From: Lithospermum erythrorhizon
Taxonomy: Eukaryota > Streptophyta > Magnoliopsida > Boraginales > Boraginaceae
Direction: 5' to 3'
Assembly (NCBI GenBank): GCA_019722365.1
Contig: JADFUC010000663.1
Location: 31,250 to 95,249, forward strand
DNA length: 64,000 nucleotides
Shown here: one piece after another, positions 1 to 11,417 of the stretch
How the letters are laid out: the number at the start of each line of letters is the position of its first letter
Numbering within the stretch: position 1 is the first letter of the stretch
Notes under the pieces: generated by a model
What the model was told of the DNA's origin: nothing
The model's database searches: none
What the model saw: only the letters and a program-made list of their open reading frames with translations
Program-made: the position numbers and the translations under genes

Positions 1-1239
1 AAATAGTGCGAGAAAGTAAAGAGCGCAAATATGGTAATCGGTTCGGTGCGATGCTTTTTTATGTTTGGAAGCGAACTTTGCCTAGTGAAGGATTTCACTA
101 TGATATTGAGATATTACAAATAAGTACTTATCTTAAATGAACCTACATTACTTCCCGAGCTAATGCTTAATTTGAGAATTTCTGCGAGAAACTATCTCCT
201 TGACTTCGGTGTTTTCTGATGAAAACTTCAATACCGTAGTAACAAAGTGTTACAAGCAGTTTAAAACAGATTAGAAGTTTTGAGGAATTACTTCTATTCG
301 ACCTCTAGCGAAAATATGATCTACCAGCTTCTTTATTTCTTAAAATATAGAGAATTATTATGTATGAAGTGGTGAATAATTTAGATTTGCAGAGTGACAC
401 TTATAAAGGTGTTTGCACAATCTCTAAGTATGGAAAGATCTTCTATAATCAATTATTTTCATACCAAACTTTTCCATTGTTCGTAAATAGAATCTCAATC
501 TTTTTATCTTTGAAGTGCATTCGAGTCATTCTCGTATATTATAGGATAAAAATATATCTTGGAGAACTTATCGTAATCGAAGAATCCCAAAATATATGTC
601 TGAGGTTAAACGGTAGTAAGCGTCGCCCCATTGTTTGACAACATTGATCTTTCAGTTTGCGCAACAAAAAATAAATGATACAAAAGCAAAATTATATTTT
701 TTGAATGGGAGCAGTTAAAGTTCAAGACTTTTACTTTTTCTTTACAAACTATAATCATTATAAAAATATTTACTACAGTATTTATAACCAAAGTATGGGT
801 GAGGCGCTTGAGGAAATAATAATCTGTCATAGAATGAGAATTTGGTCAAGTTCTGTACTTCTAAATTCTAATTTTACAATAACATATTGTGTTCGGCCCA
901 TGACCCCTTTAAAGGGATTGCGGACCTTAATTGGGCACTGTTAATATTTGTAGTGGCGTTAAAGCACGAAATCACAGGCGTAAATGGTTTAAGTCTCAAA
1001 AATAATATGGTGATAATGGGAAGGAGATTAAACCTTGGACCTCCAAGTTGTAATAGCAATCTGATAATTATTGAGCCAAACTGCTTGTTGTGTATATATG
1101 ATCTCTTGTTAAAAGCTGAGTAAATGCTTAAACATATTTGATTTTCTATATTATAACTGAATATTACATAATGATAAAGGTTTGAGTTAAATAACATGTG
1201 TATGAATAATGTTATCGGTATATAACAAAGTAATAAGAT
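1..1239. other. Unassigned AT-rich DNA
   Basis: No gene could be supported here. The open frames are short (up to about 107 codons), overlap on both strands and resemble no family I recognise. The more mixed composition around 890-1100 suggests old repeat remnants, but I cannot assign them. Nothing resembling a tRNA or a splice-consistent gene was found. Confidence 0.4.
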
Positions 1240-1870
1240 TGTATATGGAGATTCTTTTACTTATACAAGTTGTTTAATGTTATATTTTCCTTACAAGATA
1301 TTGATAAAAGTACAAATATATTAATATATTATTATTTAAATAATAAAGTCTTGAAGTAATTAAAAGAATGAGATGCATTTAATTATTCATGATCAAAGAT
1401 TAACAAACTTTATAATCTTGATTCACATCCAAAACTTTGAAGAATATAATTAAAAGGTGGTTTGTCACAATATAGAATAATATATATAGAAAAATTTAAT
1501 TATTTAAATAATAATATATTGGCGTATTTATCTTTATTCGCTATATTATTAAATCTTATATAAATATCTCATGCTCTATCCATACATTAAAGATATTAAA
1601 CATTAAACAAATTTTATCATATAATTAAAGAACTAGAATACAATCTTATTACTTTATAATATTATGATAAATATTTATCTTTAATAATATATTATTTGTA
1701 CAAAATAATATTTATTATTTAAAAGAATAATATATTCTTAATCTTACATTGTTATCGTTTATTATGCAATCTTAAATAATTTCGTGATTTAAATAGAATC
1801 GTTTAATTATTCTTGAAATAGTTTTTTAATTACAAATATTCTTTTAAATAATAATATATTGATGCATCTT
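1240..1870. repeat. Very AT-rich tract with internal inverted repeats
   Basis: The motif aatatattattatttaaat near 1319-1340 recurs inverted as atttaaataataatatatt near 1502-1520. Related copies lie near 1685-1735 and 1845-1860. Several of these segments are close to palindromic (ttatttaaataa). The tract has no long open frame. It could be a decayed MITE cluster or a scaffold-attachment-like AT block; neither is shown. Confidence 0.5.
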
Positions 1871-2504
1871 ATTTTATTTATGTGCGGGTATTATTTAATG
1901 CTAAATAACTTTATCGATTATTATCACTTATTATTAAATGTCGATAAGCGCGATGGTTATTGACTTAGCGACTTCTCATGAGAATCGAGGTTAGCTAAAA
2001 GCTATTCATTTATTTTTTGGTCTATTCAGCATTACTCTTCATTAGGCGAAGTGATAAATAGGCCACAGTGGGGCCTCAGGCGGGCGATTTGAATAATGTA
2101 ATGGATTGAAGGAGAAAATTGGGATAAGCGTCATGCTTAATTTTTGTCGAAATAAGCATACTTATTTATTGTTGTCTAAAATGGAAGTGGAGAAATTTGT
2201 CATGTTACGACCATGTTTTTTAATTTTACTTTGTTTTTGCTATACTACCATGCTCCATCGCAAAAGACAAAAATAACCCCATTTTATTCCTCTTCCGCCT
2301 TCTCCTTTTCAAATCGAGCCACAGCAGTAAATGCATCCCTTTAACAATTTGATTTTGATGAAATGAACTCCTCACGTCTCCAAATTTTTATTTGAAATCG
2401 AAACCACCCATACAATATTTTTTATTTGAAATTAAAATTGTAAAAACAAAAGGGTAGTGGAAAGTCAGTTGCAGTGCTTGATTAGAGGTAAGGTGGAGGG
2501 AGAA
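1871..2504. other. Intergenic DNA, no gene seen
   Basis: Mixed AT-rich DNA with a short GC-richer patch near 2060-2090. No open frame, RNA gene or transposon terminus could be supported. Confidence 0.3.
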
Positions 2505-2640
2505 GTCAGCGATTAAATTGGGGAGGAAGGGGATGGTAGATGGTATGGGGGGTAGTGGGGTGGGGTAGGAGCTAGGTAGCGTGGTATTGGTGTTGGTTTG
2601 AAGAAGGAGAAAGGAGGTAGAGCAGGGGTATTTTCTCTTT
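2505..2640 (+). repeat. G-run tract 1
   Basis: The + strand is rich in runs of three to six G separated by short A/T spacers. The opposite strand reads as a proline-rich open frame, which is only a by-product of C runs. A second and stronger G-run tract follows about 290 bp later. Confidence 0.6.
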
Positions 2641-2929
2641 TCGAGATAGGGGTGTATAAAAAAAACATGTCTTTAAAATTAAAGATGGGTGTTGACTTGT
2701 GGTAGTCTTCCAATTTCTACAAGTATAAAATGTCACTCCATTTTAAAATCTGCACCATTCTTGTCTTGATTATTATTACCGCTGGCATAAAAAACTGGCA
2801 TTGACCCTTTGACAATACCGCATTTCATTGAAATCTAGCCGCGTCTTTCCGCCTTGCTTGGCAATTGGCTTGCCTGACCTTCTGATAATCACCGTCGCGA
2901 AAATTGAAACACCCCCGCCCAAATAGAGA

Positions 2930-3135
2930 GGATGGAGGGGGTCGGCCAGTTACATGCTTTGGATTTGGGGAGGGAGCACTTGAGGGGGTGGGGGTTTATG
3001 GGGGGATAGTTGGGGTGGGGGAGGGGGGTTGTGGGGAGGCGGTAAGGAGGCGTGGGGGGGTGGGGCCGGTGGGGGGTGGTTGTAAGGGTGTTAAGAGGTT
3101 GGGGGGCATGGTGATGGTGGTGGTGGTTGAATAAT
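2930..3135 (+). repeat. G-run tract 2, potential G-quadruplex region
   Basis: This stretch of about 200 bp has more than ten runs of three to seven G on the + strand with one- to six-base spacers, ending in a short gtg/gat repeat. It meets the simple pattern of four G-tracts with short loops several times over. The + frame here (glycine/valine-rich) is low complexity and I do not call it a gene. Confidence 0.65.
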
Positions 3136-3199
3136 TGAAGAAGATGAAGAAGGATGTGGTAGATTTTAAATTGGGGGCATTTTAAACAATTAATAAGGG

Positions 3200-4700
3200 T
3201 AGGTGTTATTTGGGCAAAAAAATTAGAAAGGGTGCTAGAAGTTAAAAATTGGGTGCTATTTTCCCAATTTTCTCAGCCTTTAACAATTAAAAAACATCTT
3301 TCAAAATGTCTAGGTTTAAATCGATCACGGGGCTAAAGGCGAGCAGAGTAACAAAAAGGTGAAATTACTATTTTGTCCCACTATTTGTTAGTGTAGTGTT
3401 TGAGAAAGTTTCATTTAAAGGTAAAGTAATCATTTCACATATTTTCCTTGACTAGATTATTGGATTTAATCGGACTCTTTTATGATACTTGAGCTATTTC
3501 TGTTCAAGCATTATTGTTATCAAAGTAAAGAACTTGACGATGAAGTTGATTTAGGTGCTTGACTGCATCGGACCTAATTCCAAACTTTCAACTATAAGTC
3601 ATAATTTCACTAAGTTGTATTAGTAAATTTTTTTTAATTTTCCAAGAATTATTAATTTATGATTTTCGTGGGATCTAATTTTATAAAGAAACTCCCCGAA
3701 AAATTATTATTTTAATTATTTTTGAAATTTTAAACTAACCTGAAGTCGGGCTCAAACTTTATTATTTTAGAGAATTTATTAATTATCGATATTAATTTAA
3801 AGAGTCTCTATTGTATGTATGAACACATTGAAAATCATTTTTATCTAAGGAAAATGTCTAACTTGAAATAAATTGATAGGATCTTTTTTTCATATATCGA
3901 GTTGAGCACAATCAGGATTACGCCCTAAGATAGAAGGATCGAATATTTATTTTTGAGATTGAGTTGGGCAGATCTTGTGAACCTACATGTTTGTATCTGA
4001 TTCGTCTTTGTTTATAAAGTTATAGTCATTATACTCGATATGAATACTAAGCACTATCCTAGAGCTTTAGTACAGATCGAGTTTCTATAACAGGTTTGAA
4101 ATCTATCAATATATAAAAGCCAGCTTCCTTATCATTTGCGGTTACATCTTAATGGAAGCATTAAACCCCGTTAGTTGAAACCATTTTACCTTTCCAACTT
4201 TGCCCCTCGAATGTCAAACAACTGCTACTTAATAAATTCTTGAAATCTTTATACTCACAGATGCATATATTACAAAATATTACAAAACCAATTCATCAAC
4301 CACCAATTAAGTCTTCTTTTCAGAGCACTAAACAACTACTTCGATGAGAGTTTAATTTTGATCAAAAATTATTGACTGAAGGCTATTATACAAAATATTT
4401 TTATTGAATTTCATTTCACTGTAACTTGACCGTATAATTATCAATTCAACAAATATAGAAACAATTTAAACAGTTTTAGTTTACTTTTTAAATTATTTTA
4501 AATTGATTAGGTGATTATATTAAATGATTGTGGTCTAAAATATGACTAGATTCATATGATGTATTTAATTAAGAAAAATATTCTAAAACTAACTAAGTCT
4601 TAATATATTATAGAAAATAATACTCTGTAAACAAATTACAAATATCTAGTTACTATTTATCCCTTATACTCCATTCATTTTTTTAAGTAGGGATATTCAT
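3200..4700. other. Intergenic AT-rich DNA
   Basis: No coding potential is visible. A segment near 3400-3440 (gagaaagtttcatttaaagg) resembles the tail of the repeat unit at 4975-5208, so an older copy of that repeat may lie here. A TATA-like tatataaaag at about 4112 has no convincing downstream gene. Confidence 0.35.
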
Positions 4701-4702
4701 TA

Positions 4703-4874
4703 TTCCCTCCATCTCAATATGTAAGTCTCATCCTTTATATTTACATAAAGTTTTAGAAGGATTCAAATTCATCTCACATTACTCGATTTTTCCTCTACAC
4801 ATTTAAACTAAATTGAACCAATTTTGAAATTTTTATTTTAGGAAAAATGGCCTTACAAATTGGCATGGAGGGAG
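4703..4874. mobile_element. Stowaway-like MITE
   Basis: A 172-bp element with terminal inverted repeats: the left end begins ttccctccatctcaatatgt, and the reverse complement of the right end begins ctccctccatgccaatttgt. TA dinucleotides flank both ends (4701-4702 and 4875-4876), as expected for a Tc1/mariner target duplication. There is no coding capacity. The CTCCCTCC-type terminus is typical of plant Stowaway elements. Confidence 0.8.
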
Positions 4875-4974
4875 TAATAAATTATATAAATGTTGAAAAT
4901 ATAACTAAATGTTGGACAACATACACATTAATTAAATTGAAATTGATCCCAAATGATAACTAATCATATTAAAA

Positions 4975-5208
4975 ATTCGATAGATTACAAATCAAAAAAT
5001 TTACTAAAAGAAAATATATTATATACTCCGTAGTAGATAATAGTATTCGAGAAAGTTTCAATTAGGAGCAAAAATCTGGTAAATTACAAATTGAAAAATA
5101 TATATTAAAAATTTGGTAGATTACAAATCGAAAAATTTAGCAAAAGAAAATACTCCGTACATTATACAGCAGATAAAAGTGTTGGAGGAAGTTTCGATTA
5201 GGGGCAAA
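4975..5208 (+). repeat. Imperfect tandem duplication of about 130 bp
   Basis: Two copies share the order gatagattacaaatc / aaaaatttact-aaaag / actccgta / gagaaagtttcaattaggag. The first copy runs about 4975-5083 and the second about 5104-5208. The copies differ by scattered substitutions and small indels, so the duplication is not recent. Confidence 0.6.
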
Positions 5209-5660
5209 ATAGGCATTTCAGTTATCCATTTTTTACAGTTTCAAAGGAATTAGTCTAACCCATAGCCCCAAATTGACCTCCAAAAACTGCCAACACATTT
5301 GGAGCTTCAGAGCTTTAACATGGAAGGAAATATCAAAATTCAATCAGGTAATTTCAATCATTTCTCAATTTTTTATTATATTAAATCGTACATATATTCA
5401 ATGTGAATATGTTTTTCTATATATACTTATGCACAATTAATATCACTATAATTTTGTCTAGATTAACACTAATTGATTATTTGGAATAATTGTTAAACTC
5501 TTATATGCATATGGGTTGTAATGTATTAACTAGATTAATTGACTGACTTATTTGATTATTTGAATTTTGAGTAGTTTTTAAAGCCACAGAGATACTACTA
5601 TGTCTTGACTCAAATTAGGGTTTTATGTTTTTTATAAAGTAACTTCAAATTCCCGTTTTA

Positions 5661-6186
5661 TGCTCAGTTTGGATAGGGGTGAGCCTAGATGAGGGTAAAA
5701 CATAAAAATTAATCGAGGTGAGGATGATTGAGGTGAATCAAGGTGGATGCTTTCGAATGTTGTTTGGATGTTATTATATTGTTCGAGGTGAATTAAGGTG
5801 AAATATAACAAAAATTATCATTGAACTGAATCGAGGTGAAGTGAATGTTTTGAGATGTTGTTTGGGTATTGTTATATTGTTCAAGGTGAATGGGGGTGAA
5901 TTAAGGTGAAATATAACAAATGATATCTTTCACTGAATTGGGGTGAATGTGTTGAAATATTGTTTGGATATTGTTGTATTGTTTGAGGTGAATCTTGATG
6001 AATTAAGGTGAAATATAACAAAAAAAATATCCTTCACCCATGTTATACCACAATTTGGGGTTAATGAAAACATGGTGAATCGAGGTGAATCATTTGACAT
6101 CGATTAACTAGTTGATTACAAAAACTAGAACCACAAACGAGGTGAACCTATATTTGACCAAGGCTTACCGTAATCCAAACGGACCA
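5661..6186. mobile_element. Tourist/Harbinger-like MITE
   Basis: Ends are tgctcagtttggat on the left and, reverse-complemented, tggtccgtttggat on the right, matching at 12 of 14 positions. Both sides are flanked by TTA (5658-5660 and 6187-6189), the target duplication expected of PIF/Harbinger elements. The 526-bp interior has no long open frame and contains a GGTGAA-rich minisatellite. A shorter, more diverged relative lies at 20059-20391. Confidence 0.75.
5758..6035 (+). repeat. Minisatellite inside the Tourist-like MITE (about 2.8 copies of about 100 bp)
   Basis: Copies start near 5758, 5856 and 5958. Each contains the block ttgtttggat-ttgt-atattgtt, then gaggtgaat, then gaattaaggtgaaatataac. 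Spacing between copies is 98 and 102 bp. The short submotif GGTGAA recurs more than ten times across the element. Confidence 0.75.
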
Positions 6187-6189
6187 TTA

Positions 6190-7893
6190 CAGTAGTCTCT
6201 GTCTTGATTTGGAGTGTTTCATATTCATATACTACCTTTATCCCTAAATTATTTTCATGTTTGGTAACGAATTTTGCGGCCTTAATTGAAAAGATAACTT
6301 GCACTTGAATGAAAATTATCATGTTAGTAAAGAAGGTTGAAAATACTATATTATGATATATTATTCATCAAATATTATGCAACATATACAAAAATATTTG
6401 AGCTAAAAATTGAAAGTTATTCATCAAAATTCAAAATATTGACAATCTTCTTTAGATGGAGAGAGTACTATTACATGGTAATATTAAGTGTACCCACTCA
6501 TCTTTTAATAAAATGTCATTTCGTTTGCTCCTTTTATATATTGTCTATAGAGTTCAATATTCTTAAAATTATTTGGTTAAAGCTCAGAACTCAACTATCA
6601 ATCAATCATACAATGAAACAACTGACGGGAAAAAAAGATTAGTGAAATATGTGGGAGGGGACCTAATTAACAAATTAAGTTGAATTTTATATCACCACTA
6701 TTACTTCAAGTGTCGAACTGAGCTGGATTGTTAGGTATATTCACACTAACGCTTAATCTGATTCCTGGGTTTCTCATGTTACAAATGTTCAATTTTATGA
6801 CAATTCATCTTAATTAAGCTTTATACGTATGCTAAAGGAGTGTTTCCTCTAAATCATTAGACAATTGCACTTTGCATTATGAGTTATTCCCATCCTATTC
6901 AATTGGTACTTGAGTTTCTTCTTTGTTGTGTGTTTGCAACTTTGGTGCTACCTTAGTAATTTTCTTATCTAATAGTCCGCAAATGATGTTTGCATGAATC
7001 TCGTCTTCTTTAATTAATCAATGTAGATAGATTAAATATTAAATAGTTGGTTTGAAGTTGGAAAGCATTAAATTATGTAGGCCATTCGAGAAGAACTCCG
7101 GTAGATAACTATCAGAATTATTTATTACTTTTACATCTACGTTACATGTGTTCCTCTCGCATTATCACCTTGACCTTTTTCCCGTGATATCCTCGCATAT
7201 TAGTTGCCTTAAATGACGGTTTTTTGAACCCATTCTCTTCTTTATTTTAGTACCTATCCCTTCCCATAGATATACGTCCAAGTAAATGACCTATACTTCT
7301 TATGTTTCAGATGAGCGTGCTTTTAATTAATAATTTGTAACGTATTCATGACATCATGTTTACCTTTTGTTTTTCTACATCGATATAAAATAGTTGACAA
7401 CTCGAAAGAGCCCCTCTCTAACCAACTTATAGAAATAACCATTTATTTTGCTCGAATCTTTTTTTGCTTTTGGATAAGGCATATAACAAAATACTGTAGT
7501 AGTTATTCGTAGTCCTCATCAATTCAATTAAGAAAATCCATTAAGCTACATCGATGGATTTTAAATCCACCGCACATATCTAAAGAACTTCGTTAGATTT
7601 AAGTTAAAGGATTTTTTGATTATTTAATATAAGAAAACATTGGCATTGAAGTACCACTTTCACTATTACTTGTGATTATTTTGGTTAATTCTCATTATAC
7701 TGTCAACACATTCTAGTGCATTCTATCTCCAGTGCGTATACATATGAATCAGGCTAGTAACGTATAAGTTTAAAAATCATTCTTTATCCTTCCTTCATAC
7801 GTTACTTCGTTAAATTCCTTCCACGTGTACGCTACTTTCGATGGTAGCGCCATCTATTTATTGGCAATCATTTTCCTTGTTCTCTATTCTGCA
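6190..7893. other. Intergenic DNA upstream of the MYB gene
   Basis: AT-rich DNA with only short open frames, such as 6337-6642, which is AT-biased and matches no family I know. It presumably carries the MYB promoter, but no TATA box or binding site could be placed with confidence. Confidence 0.35.
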
Positions 7894-10582
7894 ATGGAGT
7901 ATCTCAGAAAGTCCAGTGAAAATTATCAATCCCTTTTTGGTGTTCTTTCTCCATTGAAGTATCCCTTTGATCCATATAGAACTCCTAGAGATCATGAAAA
8001 TTATGTTGCATGGTTCCCTGAACACAATGTCTCTTATAAAGAGAAAGTTTTAGCTTTTCAGTCAGATTCTTCACCACATATGGAATCTCAACCCAAACTC
8101 AATATATCCTCTATCTTTCCTGATATGACCTGCTCCTTTCAAATTAATGAGTCATCCGGTCTTCTGAAAAATTCTTCATCTCAAATCAACCATCCTTCAA
8201 CCACTTTGGAGCTGAAACCAATGAATATTAGTTTCGCAGAGGTAGATGTTGGGCAAAAGAAGACTGATATTATGAACAAAACTAAGGATATGCCACTTTT
8301 TGAAAGGTTCCCTGAGATATCAGATGTAATTAAGGGGCACTTTACTCCTGAGGAAGATAGGCAAATCCTTTTCCTATTTTTTTTTTTTTTTTTACATTTT
8401 TTTACTCACATATACTAAATTTAAGAAACGAATTGGGGTCTTTTATGTTGATGTTTGCATTCATTTCCCTATAGATTGAAAAAAGTAAATGATTATTTCT
8501 CATTAGTACTTAGATTCTCACAGGAAGATATTTGTCATTTTTAGATTATTGGAGCGGCTGGTTGAGAACTACGGAGTTAAGAAGTGGTCACAGATTGCTC
8601 GGCGGTTGACTGGAAGGGAAGGAAAGCAATGTAGGGAAAGATGGCACAACCATTTAAGGCCAGATATCAAGGTTCTGTTTTCTTTTCTCCTAAACTATTT
8701 TCACTGAGCAATGTTTCCTAACCGTGGTTGTAATACTATGTGTCATCTATTATATTATTTTATTATAGCACATGCAATATATGCAGATACATGATGCCCC
8801 TTTATAGGTTTCACCTTGCTTTCTTTTTAGTTATACGTGTTGGCCTTTTGTTTGATTGTTCATGTAATCATACGATAGGAAGGTTATTCAATAATGATTT
8901 TTTGTTAATTTGACACGTGAACAGTACTTTATGTGTTTTGTTTAAAATGAGTTATACTTAGCTTCTGGTATTAGGTTTTCAACCTAATCCTTAGGACAAA
9001 CGGATAAACTACGAAGGAATTAATTTGTTCTCAGTATAGCAACTTTCTGATTTCTTGTGTGTTCTTCATTACAAAGCATGTAATCTTTAGTCTGACCTTC
9101 TTAGAATTTCATTTGTCGTCTTAATTGTTGACAAACTTCTATACTGAGACGGTTCTTTAGATCCAATTACTACACGTTGTTGAATTATAATTATCGGTTT
9201 CCAATTGAGCTTATATGAAAACTTGATGTGGCCAGCTTATTATATGGAAACTTGACCACGCCTGATAGTAGAATTATACTACCTCCATCTTGGTATAGCT
9301 GGTAGTTTTTCCAACAAAGTAGTCAACTTACTTTTGATGAATAATTCATCCATATAACTTCGAGTTTTTGTCAAAATATCCATACTATTGCTTACTACAC
9401 ATTAGATTAGTATATGTAAAAAAATAACTAGTTTTTCCCCTTTAAAGAGGGTCAACAGTAGTTCCCCACTTCACCCCCATGATGACGCTAACCTCTGTAG
9501 TTTTGGTTAGAGGTAAAGGGGGCTGGCTTATCATTATGTTGCACTGCGTTATCAAATTGAAAAATTCATTTGTATAAAGATTGGTCGTAAATCAAAATTG
9601 TGTTTTTTAAGTGACAAGTAAAACCCAGTTAAAATAAAATGTAGATAGTAACTTAATTATATGTGTATCTATTCAAGTCGTTTGATATAGATTTATGGAG
9701 TGGCTAACTTTATAATCTTAAGGTGATAGAACAGTTCTATTTTGCGCAATGCAACTTATCAAATTAATAATGATGATATTTTCACTTTTCTCTCATTTCT
9801 TATTTTTGGCTTTGGATTTGGTCATGACATCTTGTTTTACCGAGTTGGTTAAAGATGTTAAATAGTCAGTGCACATTTCATTCTGGTCTTACAAGGTGTT
9901 AAATATCCAGTGCACATTTGGTACTGGTCTTACAGAGAATGTTCTTTATGTTACTAGCAGCATACCACTTCACTTAATACAGACTTCAGCATGCGATTGA
10001 TTTAGGATAAGTCATAATACTTTTTTGCAGAAGGATTCGTTTACTGAGGAAGAAGAGCAAATACTAGTTGATAACCACAAGCAATTGGGAAACAAATGGT
10101 CGAAGATAGCAAACAAAATGCCTGGGAGAGGTGAAAACTCGATAAAAAATCACTTTTATGCAACAAAAAGAAAAATGCTCACTTCGTATCGGAACAAGAA
10201 GAACAACAACAACACCACCACCAAGAACAACAACAATAGTCCTTTGCAACGCTACATCAGGAGTGTCATATCCGACAATGTCTCTGTTGAGGGAAGACCT
10301 CTATTTGGACCTACATTACAGACTCCGAATATACCAAAGAGTCCAAAATGTTCTCTGGTGAAGAACGAGGTCAATGATCAGCTTGTTCCAACCCATTGTA
10401 ATGGTGAGAGGCACTTTTCTGTTTCAATGGAGAGTCCATGTTCAAGGGAAGAGGGTTCAACTTCTATGCCTAAAGACTGGCTCTATGGTTATAAGCCTGT
10501 CGAGGAGAATACGGGAACTGAGTTGTGCAACGAGAAGCAACAGTCTGATTCGAAGAAGAATGGGTTTGTGGAGTTTCTTTAA
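7894..10582 (+). CDS. R2R3-MYB transcription factor, MYB98/MYB115/MYB118-like
   Basis: Three exons: 7894-8360, 8545-8671 and 10031-10582, giving 381 residues. The start is the first in-frame ATG (MEYLRKSS); the frame stays open upstream without another ATG. Residues about 148-198 form MYB repeat R2 (GHFTPEEDR, then the exon-2 part ending CRERWHNHLRPDIK) and about 199-249 form R3 (KDSFTEEEE to IKNHFYATKR). GKQCRERWHNHLRPDIKKD is characteristic of the plant clade containing MYB64, MYB98, MYB115, MYB118 and MYB119, DNA-binding regulators known mainly from female gametophyte and seed. The tail is Asn/Thr-rich after R3 and otherwise unremarkable. Intron 1 interrupts an Arg codon in R2 and begins with GC; intron 2 (1359 bp) is GT-AG. 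The first Trp of R2 and the last Trp of R3 are Phe. The family is clear; the exact orthologue is not. Confidence 0.88.
8361..8544 (+). other. GC-AG intron of the MYB gene
   Basis: Joining after ...gaagatag (8360) to attattggag (8545) restores the MYB sequence EEDR-LLERLVENYG with four residues between EEDR and LVENYG, the spacing normal for R2. The intron then starts gcaaat and ends ttttag. GC-AG introns usually follow AG at the exon end, as here. No GT donor nearby keeps both the frame and the repeat spacing. The intron contains a long T tract at about 8376-8393. Confidence 0.75.
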
Positions 10583-10879
10583 CGTAGATACCTGCGTTAA
10601 TATACTTGAAGATGAAGTTTAGTGAAGTTATAAACGATATTGGTTATATGTTAAGAAAAATGTGGAACCAGTGCTTCAAAGCAGGAATAAGTTCACTTAT
10701 TACCTATATTTTTACTTATTTGGCCTGTCTGTCCAGTGTGGACAAAGTTATTTGCTTATGAATGTATGCATAGTAGTTGGTCCATGTTTCTGTAATTATG
10801 TATTAGCTGCACGGTGAAAGTAATTGGATTATGATTGTGTCTCTGTAATTGAATGTAGCATCATATATTTATGTTGAAG

Positions 10880-11417
10880 TGAAGCCATTTTTTGGCTACA
10901 GTATTCTGAGGCCCGTTTTTGAGGGTTGGAAAGTCGATTTTCTTGAAATAAATTGTCCCGTACTTGAGCATTTGGGGCCGTTAGCGAGGCCGTTACGATC
11001 GAGGCGGTTTTTGTTTTTGAGGTTAAAAGCGATTACAGTTAGGTTTTTATGCTAGCACTATAAATAGAGTATTACTACATGAGTTTTATTTATCCTGGCT
11101 TGCCAATATAGGCAAATAATTATCGTAGAAAAATATTAGAGGTTTTTAATGTGCTTGAAATTTAGAGAATTTATTTTTGTTAGTAGGGAACTTTTTGTTG
11201 TACTGGAGATTTTGATATATAAAGAATACTGTATGAATGATAGCCCAGTGGTAAGGTTCAGATTTTAAAGTTGATAGTGGATTTTGCGTGACTGACGGAT
11301 ATGCCTTCGTATTGAAGGGAACCTATATAAATTTTTGTGTCGTTTAATTTCATACTTAAATTCACTTGTCTTTCTTGTTAATTGCTTGAAGTCGAGAGAT
11401 TTTGGATCTTAATCACA
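10880..11417 (+). repeat. 5' LTR of the short copia element
   Basis: Begins tgaagccattttttggc and ends near aatcaca just before the primer-binding-like site. It matches 13031-13585 in blocks such as gaagccattttttggc, gaaagtcgattttc, tacatgagttttattta and the region around gtggatt. TATA-like tataaatag occurs at about 11059. The two LTRs are strongly diverged, indicating an old insertion. Confidence 0.7.

Noticed and set aside
2513..2713. Proline-rich minus-strand frame
   Set aside because: Produced by C runs opposite the G-rich tract.
5322..5349. ATG followed by nine codons and a GT donor (MEGNIKIQS|gtaatt), like a first exon
   Set aside because: No downstream exon continues it in frame; joining it to the MYB exon at an AG near 7909 gives the wrong phase.
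6337..6642. 101-codon plus-strand open frame
   Set aside because: AT-biased composition with Lys/Ile/Tyr/Phe-rich translation and no recognisable motif; typical of chance frames in this DNA.
11240..11280. tagcccagtggtaag ... ggttcagatt resembling tRNA A and B boxes
   Set aside because: No cloverleaf can be drawn, and the sequence lies inside a copia LTR whose other copy lacks the motif.
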